NCBI RefSeq assembly: GCF_013409985.1
Contig: NZ_JACCBY010000006.1
Span: 124,001 to 188,000 of the forward strand
DNA from: Sphingomonas melonis
GTDB lineage: Bacteria; Pseudomonadota; Alphaproteobacteria; Sphingomonadales; Sphingomonadaceae
Length of the DNA stretch: 64,000 nucleotides
Reading direction: 5' to 3'
Position numbers and translations under genes: made by a program. Under the pieces are notes generated by a model. The model made no database searches and was not told where the DNA came from. It worked only from the letters and a program-made list of their open reading frames with translations. Below are positions 9,037 to 17,891 of the stretch, piece by piece (within the stretch, counting starts at the first letter, position 1; each line of letters begins with the position of its first letter).

Positions 9037-10302
9037 ATGACATCTATCTCCCGCGTCAGCGCCAACGAGGCGGCTCCGCCCGCGCTGGTCCGGATGCGGC
9101 GCATCGCCGTCGGCCTGCTGATCGCCATGGCGGCGCTGTTCCTGGTCAGCCGCCATCTCGTCGCGACGCATCCCGGCTGGGGCTTCGTCCAGGCGTTCAG
9201 CGAGGCGGCGATGGTCGGCGGCCTCGCCGACTGGTTCGCGGTCACCGCGCTGTTCCGCCATCCGCTCGGACTGCCGATCCCGCACACCGCGATCATCCCG
9301 CGCAACAAGGACCGGATCGGCGACACGCTCGCGCAATTCCTGCGCACCAACTTCCTCCAGCCCGCGGTGATCGGCCGGCGCATGCGCCGCGTCGATGTCG
9401 CCACCGCGATCGCGCGCTGGCTGACCGATCCGCCCGAGGGGGCAGGGGGCCGCTTCCGGCAGGGTGCGTCGCGGCTCGTCGCGCAGGTGCTCGAAGGGCT
9501 CGATCCGCAGCGGCTCGGCGGCATGGTCAAGGCGGGGATCGCCGCGCGGCTGCGCGAGACCGAGGTCGCGCCGATCCTCGGCCGGGTGATGCAGGCCGCG
9601 ATCGCCGACCAGCGCCATGCGCCGCTGCTCGACGGCGCGATCCGCTGGGGCGCGAAGGCGCTGTCCGCCAACGAGCATCTTATCCGCCAGATGGTCCATG
9701 AGCGCGCCGGTTCGATCCTGCGCTGGACCGGGCTGGACGAGACGGTCGCCGACAAGTTGATCGCTGGCCTCGACAAGCTGGTCGCCGACATGGCCGACGA
9801 TCCGCAGCATCCGCTGCGGCTCAAGGCGGAGGAGGGGCTCGACCGCCTCGCCTGGGACCTGCAATTCGATCCCGCCACCCGCGCGCGTGTCGAGGCGATG
9901 AAGGTCGAGCTGATCGCCAATCCGGCGATGCAGCGCTGGCTCGACGGTTTGTGGGAATCGGCGCGTGCCGGCCTGCTGCGCATCGCGCGCGATCCGGAAG
10001 GCGCGATGCAGGGCCAGCTCGGCGACATGCTGCGCCAGCTCGGCCAGACGCTGACGCAGGACCCGCGACTGTCGCATACGATCAACCGCTTCGTCCGGCG
10101 GGCGGTGGTCGGGATCGCCGCGGATTATGGCGACGGCATCGTCCGGCTGGTGTCGGAGACGGTGCGCGGCTGGGATGCGCGCACGATCACCAGCCGCCTG
10201 GAGAATGCGGTCGGCCGCGACCTGCAATATATCCGCATCAACGGGACGCTGGTCGGCGGTCTCGTCGGCCTCGCCATCCACGCCGTCGACGTGCTGTTGT
10301 GA
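9037..10302 (+). CDS. DUF445 family membrane protein (YjiN-like)
   Basis: Protein of 421 residues. One N-terminal transmembrane segment (about residues 25-42, IAVGLLIAMAALFLVSRHLVA) leads into the diagnostic DUF445 block (GWGFVQAFSEAAMVGGLADWFAVTALFRHPLGLPIPHTAIIP). A long helical region follows, with repeated DRxxxGxxLAxFLRxNFL-like segments and a hydrophobic C-terminal helix. DUF445 proteins are widespread inner-membrane proteins of unknown function. It is separated from the Mla operon by about 80 bases and may or may not share its promoter. Confidence 0.85.
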   Translation: MTSISRVSANEAAPPALVRMRRIAVGLLIAMAALFLVSRHLVATHPGWGFVQAFSEAAMVGGLADWFAVTALFRHPLGLPIPHTAIIPRNKDRIGDTLAQFLRTNFLQPAVIGRRMRRVDVATAIARWLTDPPEGAGGRFRQGASRLVAQVLEGLDPQRLGGMVKAGIAARLRETEVAPILGRVMQAAIADQRHAPLLDGAIRWGAKALSANEHLIRQMVHERAGSILRWTGLDETVADKLIAGLDKLVADMADDPQHPLRLKAEEGLDRLAWDLQFDPATRARVEAMKVELIANPAMQRWLDGLWESARAGLLRIARDPEGAMQGQLGDMLRQLGQTLTQDPRLSHTINRFVRRAVVGIAADYGDGIVRLVSETVRGWDARTITSRLENAVGRDLQYIRINGTLVGGLVGLAIHAVDVLL

Positions 10303-10384
10303 ACCGGCGCTGTCCGGTCAACCCAACCGTCTCGTATGATAAACGCCTTGCCGTGGATCGGAACTTGGCTCACAAGCAGAGCCG

Positions 10385-11485
10385 ATGAGCGCCTCAGCCG
10401 AATTCGAGCAGGACAGCGGCGGAACCCTTCGCTTTTCCGGTGATCTGCTGTTGCGCACGCTCGGCAAGCTGCCCGACCGGCTCGACGCGATCAGCGGCCC
10501 GGTGCAGCGGATCGACCTCAGCGGCATCGGCCGGATCGACACCGTCGGCGCCTGGGTCGTCCACCGACTCGCCACCCGCCACGACGCGGCGATCGAGGGG
10601 CTGGACGAGGACGGCCGTTATCTGCTCGATCAGGTCGTCGCCGCCGACCGCCCGGTCGCGCTGCCGCCGCGGTCGCGCAATGCATTCGGAACGATGCTCG
10701 CCGAGATCGGCGATGCCGTCGTCATCACGCTGCGCACGCTCTACGGCCTGCTCGGCTTCATGGGCGCGACGACGATCGCCTTCGTCAATATCGTGCGCCA
10801 TCCCAGCCGCTTCCGCTTCAACGCGACGGTCCACCGGTTTGAGGTGGTCGGCGTCCAGGCGCTCGCCATCGTGGGGCTGATGAGCTTCCTGATCGGCATC
10901 GTCATCGCCCAGCAGGGCGCGGTCCAGCTCCGGCAATTTGGGGCAGAAGTATTTACCATTAACCTGGTCGGCCGGCTCACTTTGCGTGAACTTGGTGTAC
11001 TTATGACGGCGATCATGGTCGCCGGCCGCTCCGGCTCGGCCTTCGCCGCGCAGCTTGGCACGATGAAGCTGACCGAAGAGATCGACGCGATGCGCACCAT
11101 CGGCGTCTCGCCGATGGAGGCGCTGGTGCTGCCGCGGACGATCGCCGCGGTGCTGCTGATGCCGTTGCTCGGCTTCTATTCGTCGCTGATCGCGATCATC
11201 GGCGGCGGCCTGCTCGCCTGGGTGTCGCTCGACATCCCGCCGGTCACCTTCATCCAGCGCATCCGCGAGGTCGTGCCGATCACCGACCTCTACATCGGCC
11301 TGATCAAGGCGCCGGTGTTCGGCGCGATCATCGCCATTGCCGGCTGTTTCCAGGGCATGCTGGTCGAATCGGACGCCGAACAGGTCGGCCTTCGCACGAC
11401 CTCGGCGGTGGTGCAGGCGATCTTCCTCGTCATCGTGCTCGACGCCTTTTTCGCGGTGTTCTTCACCTGGGTGGGGTGGAACTGA
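10385..11485 (+). CDS. mlaE: MlaE-type lipid ABC transporter permease with N-terminal STAS domain
   Basis: Inner-membrane permease of an MCE (Mla-type) lipid transport system, 366 residues. Residues 1 to about 100 form a STAS-like domain (LSGIGRIDTVGAWVVHRL), the role played by the separate MlaB protein in E. coli. The MlaE domain follows, with several membrane helices and the conserved segment GRSGSAFAAQLGTMKLTEEIDAMRTIGVSP, written here only in part as the coupling region. Its stop overlaps the ATG of the ATPase gene by one base (TGATG), a sign of translational coupling. The system probably moves phospholipid between membranes to maintain outer-membrane asymmetry. Confidence 0.93.
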   Translation: MSASAEFEQDSGGTLRFSGDLLLRTLGKLPDRLDAISGPVQRIDLSGIGRIDTVGAWVVHRLATRHDAAIEGLDEDGRYLLDQVVAADRPVALPPRSRNAFGTMLAEIGDAVVITLRTLYGLLGFMGATTIAFVNIVRHPSRFRFNATVHRFEVVGVQALAIVGLMSFLIGIVIAQQGAVQLRQFGAEVFTINLVGRLTLRELGVLMTAIMVAGRSGSAFAAQLGTMKLTEEIDAMRTIGVSPMEALVLPRTIAAVLLMPLLGFYSSLIAIIGGGLLAWVSLDIPPVTFIQRIREVVPITDLYIGLIKAPVFGAIIAIAGCFQGMLVESDAEQVGLRTTSAVVQAIFLVIVLDAFFAVFFTWVGWN

Positions 11486-12393
11486 TGCCGGTCCGCGAGC
11501 CGCATGACGACGCGCCGATCATCCAGGTGCGCGGCCTCAAGAACGCGTTCGGCGAGGCGGTCGTCCACGACAATCTCGACCTCGACGTGCGCCGTGGCGA
11601 GATCCTCGGCGTGGTCGGCGGGTCGGGCACCGGCAAGTCGGTGCTGATGCGCTCGATCATCGGCCTGCAGACGCCGGTCGAGGGCGAGATCACCGTCTTC
11701 GGCGAGCCGACGATCGGTCGGGAGGAAACCGAGGCAACCAATATCCGCAAGCGCTGGGGCGTGCTGTTCCAGGGCGGCGCGCTGTTCTCGACGCTGACCG
11801 TCGCCGAGAACGTGCAGGTGCCGCTGCGGGAGTTCTACGGCGAGATGAGCCCGGCGCTGATGGCGGAGATCGCCGCCTACAAGGTGGTGATGACCGGCCT
11901 GTCGCCCGATGCCGGCCCCAAATATCCCTCCGAACTGTCGGGCGGCATGAAGAAGCGCGCCGGCCTCGCCCGCGCGCTCGCGCTCGACCCCGAATTGCTG
12001 TTCCTCGACGAGCCGACCGCGGGGCTCGACCCGATCGGCGCCGCGGCGTTCGACGGGCTGACCAAGTCGTTGCAGAAGACGCTGGGCCTGACCGTCTTCC
12101 TGATCACCCACGACCTCGACACGCTCTATGCGATCTGCGACCGCGTCGCGGTGCTCGCCGACAAGAAGGTGATCGCGGTGGGCACGATCGACGAACTGCT
12201 CGCGCTCGACCATCCGTGGATCGAGGAATATTTCAAGGGCCCGCGCGGCCGCGCCGCGATCGCGACGCAGGAGGCGCAGACCGATGCGGCGCAGCATCCC
12301 ACCGAAGTGAAGACGCAACAGATCGCGGCGAGCCCGACCGCCGCCGCCACCGAACCGGCCGCCCCGGCCCGATCCGACGTAGGGACCGACTGA
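11485..12393 (+). CDS. mlaF: MlaF-type ABC transporter ATP-binding protein
   Basis: ATPase of the Mla lipid transporter, about 302 residues. Walker A is GGSGTGKS, the signature is LSGGMKKRAGLARALALDPE, and Walker B is LLFLDEPTAGLDP, followed by the switch histidine in LITHDLDTL. The TGATG overlap with mlaE favours the ATG at 11485; a GTG lies nine bases upstream. The C-terminal tail of about 40 residues is Ala/Thr/Pro-rich and outside the ATPase fold. The stop again overlaps the next gene by one base. Confidence 0.94.
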   Translation: MPVREPHDDAPIIQVRGLKNAFGEAVVHDNLDLDVRRGEILGVVGGSGTGKSVLMRSIIGLQTPVEGEITVFGEPTIGREETEATNIRKRWGVLFQGGALFSTLTVAENVQVPLREFYGEMSPALMAEIAAYKVVMTGLSPDAGPKYPSELSGGMKKRAGLARALALDPELLFLDEPTAGLDPIGAAAFDGLTKSLQKTLGLTVFLITHDLDTLYAICDRVAVLADKKVIAVGTIDELLALDHPWIEEYFKGPRGRAAIATQEAQTDAAQHPTEVKTQQIAASPTAAATEPAAPARSDVGTD

Positions 12394-13355
12394 TGGAAAC
12401 CCGTTCCAACCATGTGATCGTCGGCGCGGTGGTGCTGATCCTGCTCGCCGCGCTGGCGATCTTCACGATCTGGATCGCCCGCCTGGGCGGCGCCACCGAG
12501 CGCGAATACGACATCTTCTTCAAACAGTCGGTCGACGGCCTGGCGAAGGGGTCGACGGTCACCTATTCGGGCGTGCCGACCGGGCAGGTCAAGGAGATCA
12601 GCCTGTGGAAGCCCGATCCGCAGTTCGTCCGCGTCCGCGTCACGGTGAACGAGGAAACGCCGATCCTGCAGGGCACCACCGCGACGATCCAGGGCAGCTT
12701 CACCGGCACCAGCACCGTCGCGCTCGACGGCGCGCGCAAGGGCGCGCCGCCGATCGTCTGCCCCGAACAGCCCGACGCGACGCAATGCCCCTATGGCGTG
12801 CCGGTCATCCCGACCAAGCAGGGCGGCATCGGCGCGATCCTCAACTCCGCGCCGCAGCTGCTCGAGCGGCTGTCGACACTGACCGAGCGGCTGACCGGGC
12901 TGCTCACCGACCGCAACCAGGCGTCGATCGCCGGCATCCTCGACAATACCAACCGCCTCACCGGTGCGCTGGCCGATCGCGGGCCGGAGATCGCGGCGAC
13001 GCTGGCGCAGACCCGCATCGCGATCCAGCAGGCGGGCGATGCCGCCCAGTCGATCGGCAAGCTCGCCGACACGACCAACGGCGTGCTGGCGGACGACGTC
13101 AAGCCGACGATGCAGAACCTCAACACCGCGATCGCCTCGGCGCAGAAGAGCGCCGAGACGCTCAATGCGGCGATCCAGGATGCGCGACCGGGGTTGCAGA
13201 CCTTCTCCAAACAGACCGTGCCGGAGGCGAACCGGCTGGTCCGCGACCTGCGCGTCACCGCGACGGCGCTGTCGTCGATCGCCGACAAGGTCGATCAGGG
13301 CGGCGCCAGCTCGCTGATCGGTCAGCAGAAGCTCCCCGATTACAAGGGCAAGTGA
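12393..13355 (+). CDS. mlaD: MlaD-type MCE-domain lipid-binding protein
   Basis: Membrane-anchored periplasmic substrate-binding protein of 320 residues. The start at 12393 follows a TGATG overlap with the ATPase gene; a longer in-frame extension lies inside that gene and is not credible. An N-terminal membrane helix (residues 9-28, VIVGAVVLILLAALAIFTIW) precedes one MCE domain (YDIFFKQSVDGLAKGSTVTYSGVPTGQVKEI), then a long Ala-rich amphipathic helical region (about 155-310) expected to form the lipid-conducting tube in the MCE hexamer. Confidence 0.93.
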   Translation: METRSNHVIVGAVVLILLAALAIFTIWIARLGGATEREYDIFFKQSVDGLAKGSTVTYSGVPTGQVKEISLWKPDPQFVRVRVTVNEETPILQGTTATIQGSFTGTSTVALDGARKGAPPIVCPEQPDATQCPYGVPVIPTKQGGIGAILNSAPQLLERLSTLTERLTGLLTDRNQASIAGILDNTNRLTGALADRGPEIAATLAQTRIAIQQAGDAAQSIGKLADTTNGVLADDVKPTMQNLNTAIASAQKSAETLNAAIQDARPGLQTFSKQTVPEANRLVRDLRVTATALSSIADKVDQGGASSLIGQQKLPDYKGK

Positions 13356-13359
13356 GATC

Positions 13360-13947
13360 ATGAAGACCAAGCTTCTCCTCCTCGCCGCGGCGCTGCCGCT
13401 CGCCGGCTGCATCAGCTTCGGCGCCAAGCCGCCGCCCTCGTTGCTGACGCTCGACGCCACCTCGGCACCGGCGGTCGGCGCCGACCAAAATTCGGCGAAG
13501 GCGCGCTCGATCACCATCCAGGTGCCGGCGACCCCGACCGCGATCGCGGGCGGGCGCGTGCCGGTACAGGCGACGCCGACGACCATCGCCTACGTCAAGG
13601 ACGCGCAATGGGCCGAGCCGCCGGCGCGGCTGTTCGCACGGCTGCTCGCCGACACCGTGTCGGCGCGCAGCAACATGGTGGTGCTGTCGACCGTCCAGTC
13701 GATCGGCGACCCCAGCGCGACGCTGGCCGGCGACCTGCGCCGCTTCGGCCTCGACGCGTCGACGCGCGAGGCGGTCGTGACCTATGACGGCGCGCTGACC
13801 CGTGCCGGCAAGGAGACGGTGGAGAAGCGCCGCTTCGAGGCGCGCGTGCCGGTCTCTGCGATCGACGCCGCCAATGCGGGCTCGGCGATCAGCCAGGCGG
13901 CCAACCAGGTCGCGGTCGAGGTCGCCGCCTGGGTCGCCACGAACTGA
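13360..13947 (+). CDS. ABC-type transport auxiliary lipoprotein
   Basis: A lipoprotein of 195 residues that completes the Mla operon, starting four bases after mlaD stops. The signal peptide ends in a lipobox (LPLAGC), so Cys20 should be acylated. The rest matches the auxiliary lipoprotein family that accompanies MCE transporters, as PqiC does in E. coli: an early beta region (SLLTLDATSAP) and the segment YVKDAQWAEPPARLFARLLADTV. It probably docks the MCE complex to the outer membrane. Confidence 0.85.
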   Translation: MKTKLLLLAAALPLAGCISFGAKPPPSLLTLDATSAPAVGADQNSAKARSITIQVPATPTAIAGGRVPVQATPTTIAYVKDAQWAEPPARLFARLLADTVSARSNMVVLSTVQSIGDPSATLAGDLRRFGLDASTREAVVTYDGALTRAGKETVEKRRFEARVPVSAIDAANAGSAISQAANQVAVEVAAWVATN

Positions 13948-14371
13948 TCGGCGGGGGGCTAGCCTTGGATGCCGGTTCGGTGAAGCCACCGGCGTAGCTG
14001 GAAGGGACGATGCACACGGAGGCGGGGGAGAGGCTGTGCGCCGGGCTGCCCTGTCATCCCTCAGCGCAGCGACGCGCCACAGACGACAGCTCCGCCCCCC
14101 CACGCCTCGCGTCCTCTGTCGGACGCCCCGCCCCGATAAGCCGGGCAACATCCAGTCCAATTCCTCCCCCGCCAGGGGGAGGTGGCATGCCGAAGGCATG
14201 ACGGAGGGGGAGGTAAGCGGCATCCCCCGTTGTGTTTCCTCTCCTTCACGGCTTCACCGCGCCGCAGTGCAGGGTCGCACATACCCCCGGCACATGCTTG
14301 GATCGCCGGGGGCGACCAATCCCGCCCCCCCGGCGGGCGGCTCTCTCCAAAGCTTGGAAGGTCGACCCAGC
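13948..14371. other. Intergenic region between the Mla operon and the cyclophilin gene
   Basis: About 420 bases separate two convergent genes. I see no credible gene here. It holds one clear GC-rich hairpin repeat (listed separately) and other C- or G-tract inverted segments near 14280-14345, consistent with repeat debris and transcription ends. Confidence 0.6.
14163..14212. repeat. GC-rich double-hairpin interspersed repeat
   Basis: Two adjacent perfect hairpins: CCTCCCCC-GCCA-GGGGGAGG, then CATGCC-GAA-GGCATG, followed by a G-rich tail (GACGGAGGGGGAGG). From memory, this layout matches an extragenic repeat common in sphingomonad and caulobacter genomes; copy number was not checked. Confidence 0.6.
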
Positions 14372-15265
14372 CTAGCGCGGCGTGCGCCGCACCGCCGGCA
14401 GCACGTCGCACACCGCCGCGCCGTCCAGACTCACCGTCGGCGCATCGGGGGTCTCGCGCTTGGCGACCGCCGCGGCGAACCGCGGATTGTCGGCGCTGCG
14501 ATATTGGAAGTGCGGCCGCTCGCTCGCCGGCAGGTCGCTCGCCAGCCGGACCGAGGTGATCGGCAGCCGCTCCGCCGCGGTCGCATAGAAGCCCATCGGC
14601 GTGTCGCTGCGCGGCAGGCCCGACAGATAGCCCATCCCCTCCACGATCCGCCCGACCACGGTATAGTTTCGGTCAAGCCGGCGCGCCGACTGGCCGATCG
14701 GGGTGAACAGCTCGGCGCCCGAGCCGGTGCTCGGCAGCGCATCGCGCGCGACGCCGACCATGCCGTAGCAATGGGTCAGCCACGCCTGCCGCCCGTTGGT
14801 GGCGACCGGCCAGCCGTCGGCGGTGATGCCGCTTGCGGTGGAATAGCTGTCCGCCTTCGCCATGCGGACGGCGGGCTGGAAGGCGGCGATCTCGAACTCG
14901 GCGGCGGGGCGATCGGTGATGCCGGCGGGCAGCGGCTTCTTCTCGGTGGCATCGCCCCATTGCGTCACCCAATTCTCCTGCACCCGGTAGACGCTGGTCC
15001 CGTCCCACCAGCGCGCCCGGGCGAGCGCGCGGATGTTGCCGACATGCGCTGGCGCGAAGGCGGCGGCGAGCCGGATGACGACCTGCTTGCCCGAGGCGAG
15101 CGTCATCACCAGCAGCTCGTCGTCGGGCACCGCGCGCCAATCGGCCTCGACCGGGTCGGCGGGGGTGGCGGGGGTGGCGGGTGCCGCCTGGAGCGGCGCC
15201 GCGGCGGCGAGGAGGAGCAGGCTGAACATGATCGCAAGACTGGCCCAGGCGCGGCAATCACGCAA
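14372..15265 (-). CDS. Periplasmic cyclophilin-type peptidyl-prolyl isomerase
   Basis: Predicted exported proline isomerase of 297 residues from a TTG at 15265; the ATG at 15229 (MFSLLLLAAAAPLQA) gives a cleaner signal peptide and is an equally good start. The cyclophilin core is divergent but recognisable: GKQVVIRLAAAFAPAHVGNIRAL, VYRVQENWVTQWGDA with the catalytic-type Arg, and GSGAELFTPIGQSARRLDRNYTVVGRIVEGM near the end. It is likely a folding helper in the periplasm. It is convergent with the Mla operon, and its upstream neighbour is tRNA-Ser. Confidence 0.85.
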   Translation of the reverse strand: MRDCRAWASLAIMFSLLLLAAAAPLQAAPATPATPADPVEADWRAVPDDELLVMTLASGKQVVIRLAAAFAPAHVGNIRALARARWWDGTSVYRVQENWVTQWGDATEKKPLPAGITDRPAAEFEIAAFQPAVRMAKADSYSTASGITADGWPVATNGRQAWLTHCYGMVGVARDALPSTGSGAELFTPIGQSARRLDRNYTVVGRIVEGMGYLSGLPRSDTPMGFYATAAERLPITSVRLASDLPASERPHFQYRSADNPRFAAAVAKRETPDAPTVSLDGAAVCDVLPAVRRTPR

Positions 15266-15316
15266 TCACTTGCAGCCGGAGGGCGGACCGGCTACGCGCG
15301 CCCTTCCAGGACATGC

Positions 15317-15407
15317 GGAGCGGTGGCCGAGTGGTCGAAGGCGCTCGCCTGGAAAGTGAGTATACGTCAAAAGCGTATCGAGGGTTCGAATCCCTCCCGC
15401 TCCGCCA
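15317..15407 (+). tRNA. tRNA-Ser (anticodon GGA)
   Basis: Full cloverleaf of 91 bases including an encoded CCA. The acceptor arms are GGAGCGG and CCGCTCC with discriminator G. The anticodon stem is CTCGC/GTGAG around the loop CTGGAAA, giving anticodon GGA. A long class II variable arm (around TACGTCAAAAGCGTA) and the T-loop GGTTCGAATCC complete it. It stands at the left edge of the accessory region, the usual position for a tRNA used as an integration site. Confidence 0.97.
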
Positions 15408-15988
15408 CCTAGTCTACTGACGCTCGCTCGTTGCGAAGCGGCCCGCGGAATGCGGCGCAGTTCCGCGTCATTTCCCTGTAGAACCTTAGCGCGGAGAGTT
15501 TCTCTCTTACGGTTCTAGGCCGATCAATTCCCTGTTTTCTCCGCCGCGCGAGGCGGCAGTACCGTTTGCCATTTCCGCGGCCGAATTTTCCCGAGAAGCG
15601 GCCTTCTACAGGGAAAAGGCGCGGATCAGCACGCAAGGGCCCGGAGACGAAACCGGCAAACCGCAGATCTACGGGCAATTGGCGTCGCTTTTCCCTAAGC
15701 TGCGTTGCAGGGAATTGGGCCTTGGCGTTTGCGGTAAGCAGCGAGGCGCAAGGTCGAACGCACGCCTTCATGGGAAAATGCCCTTTCCCATCTTGTCAAC
15801 CTAAATCGTCAGACCCACTTCCCGGCCAGGCCACTCGGCCTCGGAGCAGTCCGCGACATCACGTCAGCGGCATCACCGCACATCGATAACGGTCTTGCCT
15901 GGAGGTGAGTCGCTGGTCCTCGGTCGCTGCAACTAGCGCTTGAGGAGGTGCGCCCTCTTGCCTGGCAGACGTCAGAAGGAGCCGCGCC
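15408..15988. other. tRNA-proximal gene-free region with TTCCCTG motifs
   Basis: About 580 bases without a supportable gene. It contains TTCCCTGTAG at 15472, TTCCCTGT at 15528, the reverse form ACAGGGAA at 15608, GCAGGGAA at 15708, and a perfect hairpin at 15770-15791. It may be the attachment or regulatory end of the integrated element, or decayed element DNA. The ribosome site AAGGAG near 15975 belongs to the next gene. Confidence 0.5.
15770..15791. repeat. Perfect 8-bp hairpin
   Basis: ATGGGAAA, six-base loop ATGCCC, TTTCCCAT. It sits in non-coding DNA upstream of the methyltransferase gene. It could be an operator, a recombinase-binding core or an RNA hairpin; the sequence does not decide. 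Confidence 0.5.
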
Positions 15989-17407
15989 ATGTCGCAACCG
16001 AAAACCCGCGCCCGTTCGACGGACAGTGAGATGCTGTTCGCGCGCCTCGGGCCCATCACCTACCGTCGCCCTGCCGATCTCGTCGCCTACAAGCGTAACG
16101 CACGCAAACACCCGGAACGCCAACTGGTGGCGCTTGAAGCCTCCATCCGGCAGTTCGGCTTCAACGCACCCGTTCTTGTCGCGGTGGATGGTGAGATCAT
16201 CGCCGGTCACGCCCGCGTCGAAGCGGCAAAGCGCGTTGGCCTTGACGAGATCCCGACGATCTCTGCCGATCACCTCTCGCCAGCACAGGTGAAGGCGTAT
16301 CGCCTTGCGGATAATCGCCTGCCTGAACTTGCCACCTGGGACATGGACGCACTGATCGTCGAACTCGAGGAGATCATCGCGCTCGATGAGATCCAGGTCG
16401 AGAGCATGGGCTGGTCGTCAGCAGAGATGGACAGCTTGTTCTCGCAGGCGGAGCCCGATGCCAAACTGGCCGCGGATCCCGCAGATCAACAGCCCAGCCC
16501 GCCGATCAATGCCGTCGCGAAACCCGGAGACCTCTGGTTGCTCGGGCGGCACCGTCTGCTGTGTGGGTCGGCACTCGAGGCCTCGTCGTGGGACCGGCTG
16601 CTGAACGGCGGAACAGCTGCGATGATCTTTACCGACCCGCCCTACAATGTACCGATCACCGGCCATGTCAGTGGTCTTGGCAAGGTACAGCACGCCGAGT
16701 TCGCCCAGGCATCAGGCGAGATGAGCCGCGACGAGTTCACCGCATTTCTCACCCAGTTCCTCGCCGCGATGCTGCCGCACGTCGTCGACGGCGGTGTCGT
16801 CGATTTGTGCATGGACTGGCGCCACCTGCGCGAACTTCTCGCCGCCATCGACAACAACGCCTTGTCGATGCTGAACCTGTGCTGCTGGAACAAGACCAAC
16901 GGCGGAATGGGGTCGCTGTATCGGTCCAAGCACGAGCTTATCGCGATCGCGAAAAAGGGCCCCGCGCCGCACATCAACAACGTCGAACTCGGCAAGCACG
17001 GCCGCTATCGCACCAACGTCTGGGACTATGCCGGAGTGAACAGCTTCGGCGCCAGCCGTATGCAGGACCTCGCCGATCACCCGACGGTAAAACCAATCGC
17101 GCTGGTCGCGGACGCAATTCGAGACGTCACCCACCAGGGCGACATCGTTCTTGATGCCTTCATGGGATCGGGCACGACACTGCTCGCTGCGGAGCGTACC
17201 GGCCGGGTAGGCCACGGCACCGAGATCGAACCGCGCTACATCGATGTTGCCATCACGCGTTGGCAGCAAATGACTGGGAAAGCCGCCACGCTCGACGGCG
17301 ATGGCCGGACGTGGACCGAGGTGGCCGCCGAACGCCTCCTCCAGAACGACGCGCAAGCGAATGAGGCCGGCCTCGATCGGGAGGAGGTGGACCATGTCAC
17401 CGCATGA
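15989..17407 (+). CDS. ParB-domain / DNA adenine or N4-cytosine methyltransferase
   Basis: Two-domain protein of 472 residues common in prophage-like elements. Residues about 20-125 form a ParB/Srx-type domain (YKRNARKHPERQLVALEASI, GEIIAGHARVEAAKRVG, KAYRLADNRLPELATWD). Residues about 175-450 form a beta-class DNA methyltransferase: catalytic motif TDPPYNVPITG first, and the S-adenosylmethionine motif LDAFMGSGTTLLAAER near the C-terminus. It probably methylates adenine or N4-cytosine in element or host DNA. The AAGGAG site before 15989 fixes the start. It overlaps the next gene by 14 bases. Confidence 0.92.
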   Translation: MSQPKTRARSTDSEMLFARLGPITYRRPADLVAYKRNARKHPERQLVALEASIRQFGFNAPVLVAVDGEIIAGHARVEAAKRVGLDEIPTISADHLSPAQVKAYRLADNRLPELATWDMDALIVELEEIIALDEIQVESMGWSSAEMDSLFSQAEPDAKLAADPADQQPSPPINAVAKPGDLWLLGRHRLLCGSALEASSWDRLLNGGTAAMIFTDPPYNVPITGHVSGLGKVQHAEFAQASGEMSRDEFTAFLTQFLAAMLPHVVDGGVVDLCMDWRHLRELLAAIDNNALSMLNLCCWNKTNGGMGSLYRSKHELIAIAKKGPAPHINNVELGKHGRYRTNVWDYAGVNSFGASRMQDLADHPTVKPIALVADAIRDVTHQGDIVLDAFMGSGTTLLAAERTGRVGHGTEIEPRYIDVAITRWQQMTGKAATLDGDGRTWTEVAAERLLQNDAQANEAGLDREEVDHVTA

Positions 17408-17891
17408 GAACCTACCGCCAGCCCGGCCACGCCCGCGTCCCGTGCCCCAGCCAGTGCCCGCGCCCCCGCCAGTGCCGGAGAAGCCGGACTATGAAGTGGG
17501 CTACGGCAAGCCGCCGGTGCACACCCGTTTCCAGAAAGGGCAATCGGGTAATCCGAAGGGGCGCAAGAAAGGGTCGAAGAACCTCAACACGCTGGTGCTG
17601 GAGCTGCTCGACGAGCGGATCGCGGTGAACACGCCGGAAGGCCGCCGTTATGTCTCGCGCGTCGAGGTGCTGTTGCGCAAGCTCATGGAACTCGCCGGCA
17701 AGGGCAATGCCCGCGCCATCGACCAGATGCTGCGGCATTATGCGAACGCACAAGCGTCCCCGTCAACGGGTTCGGGGGTGACTGAAGCTGAAGCGGTGCA
17801 GGACATCACCGACGCTGACCTAGCAAGCCTCGCGCTGCTGCGTGACATCCTGCTTGGGGATGTGGCGACAGGAGAGGCAGGTGCGTCATGA
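17394..17891 (+). CDS. DUF5681 domain protein
   Basis: A protein of 165 residues with a Pro-rich N-terminus (residues 8-30) and the DUF5681 core TRFQKGQSGNPKGRKKGSKN. It usually precedes a terminase gene and may be a small-terminase-like or DNA-binding partner; this role is not proven. The ATG at 17394 has a strong GGGAGGAGG site, while the longer frame from 17301 lies inside the methyltransferase gene. It overlaps the terminase start by four bases. Confidence 0.85.
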   Translation: MSPHENLPPARPRPRPVPQPVPAPPPVPEKPDYEVGYGKPPVHTRFQKGQSGNPKGRKKGSKNLNTLVLELLDERIAVNTPEGRRYVSRVEVLLRKLMELAGKGNARAIDQMLRHYANAQASPSTGSGVTEAEAVQDITDADLASLALLRDILLGDVATGEAGAS

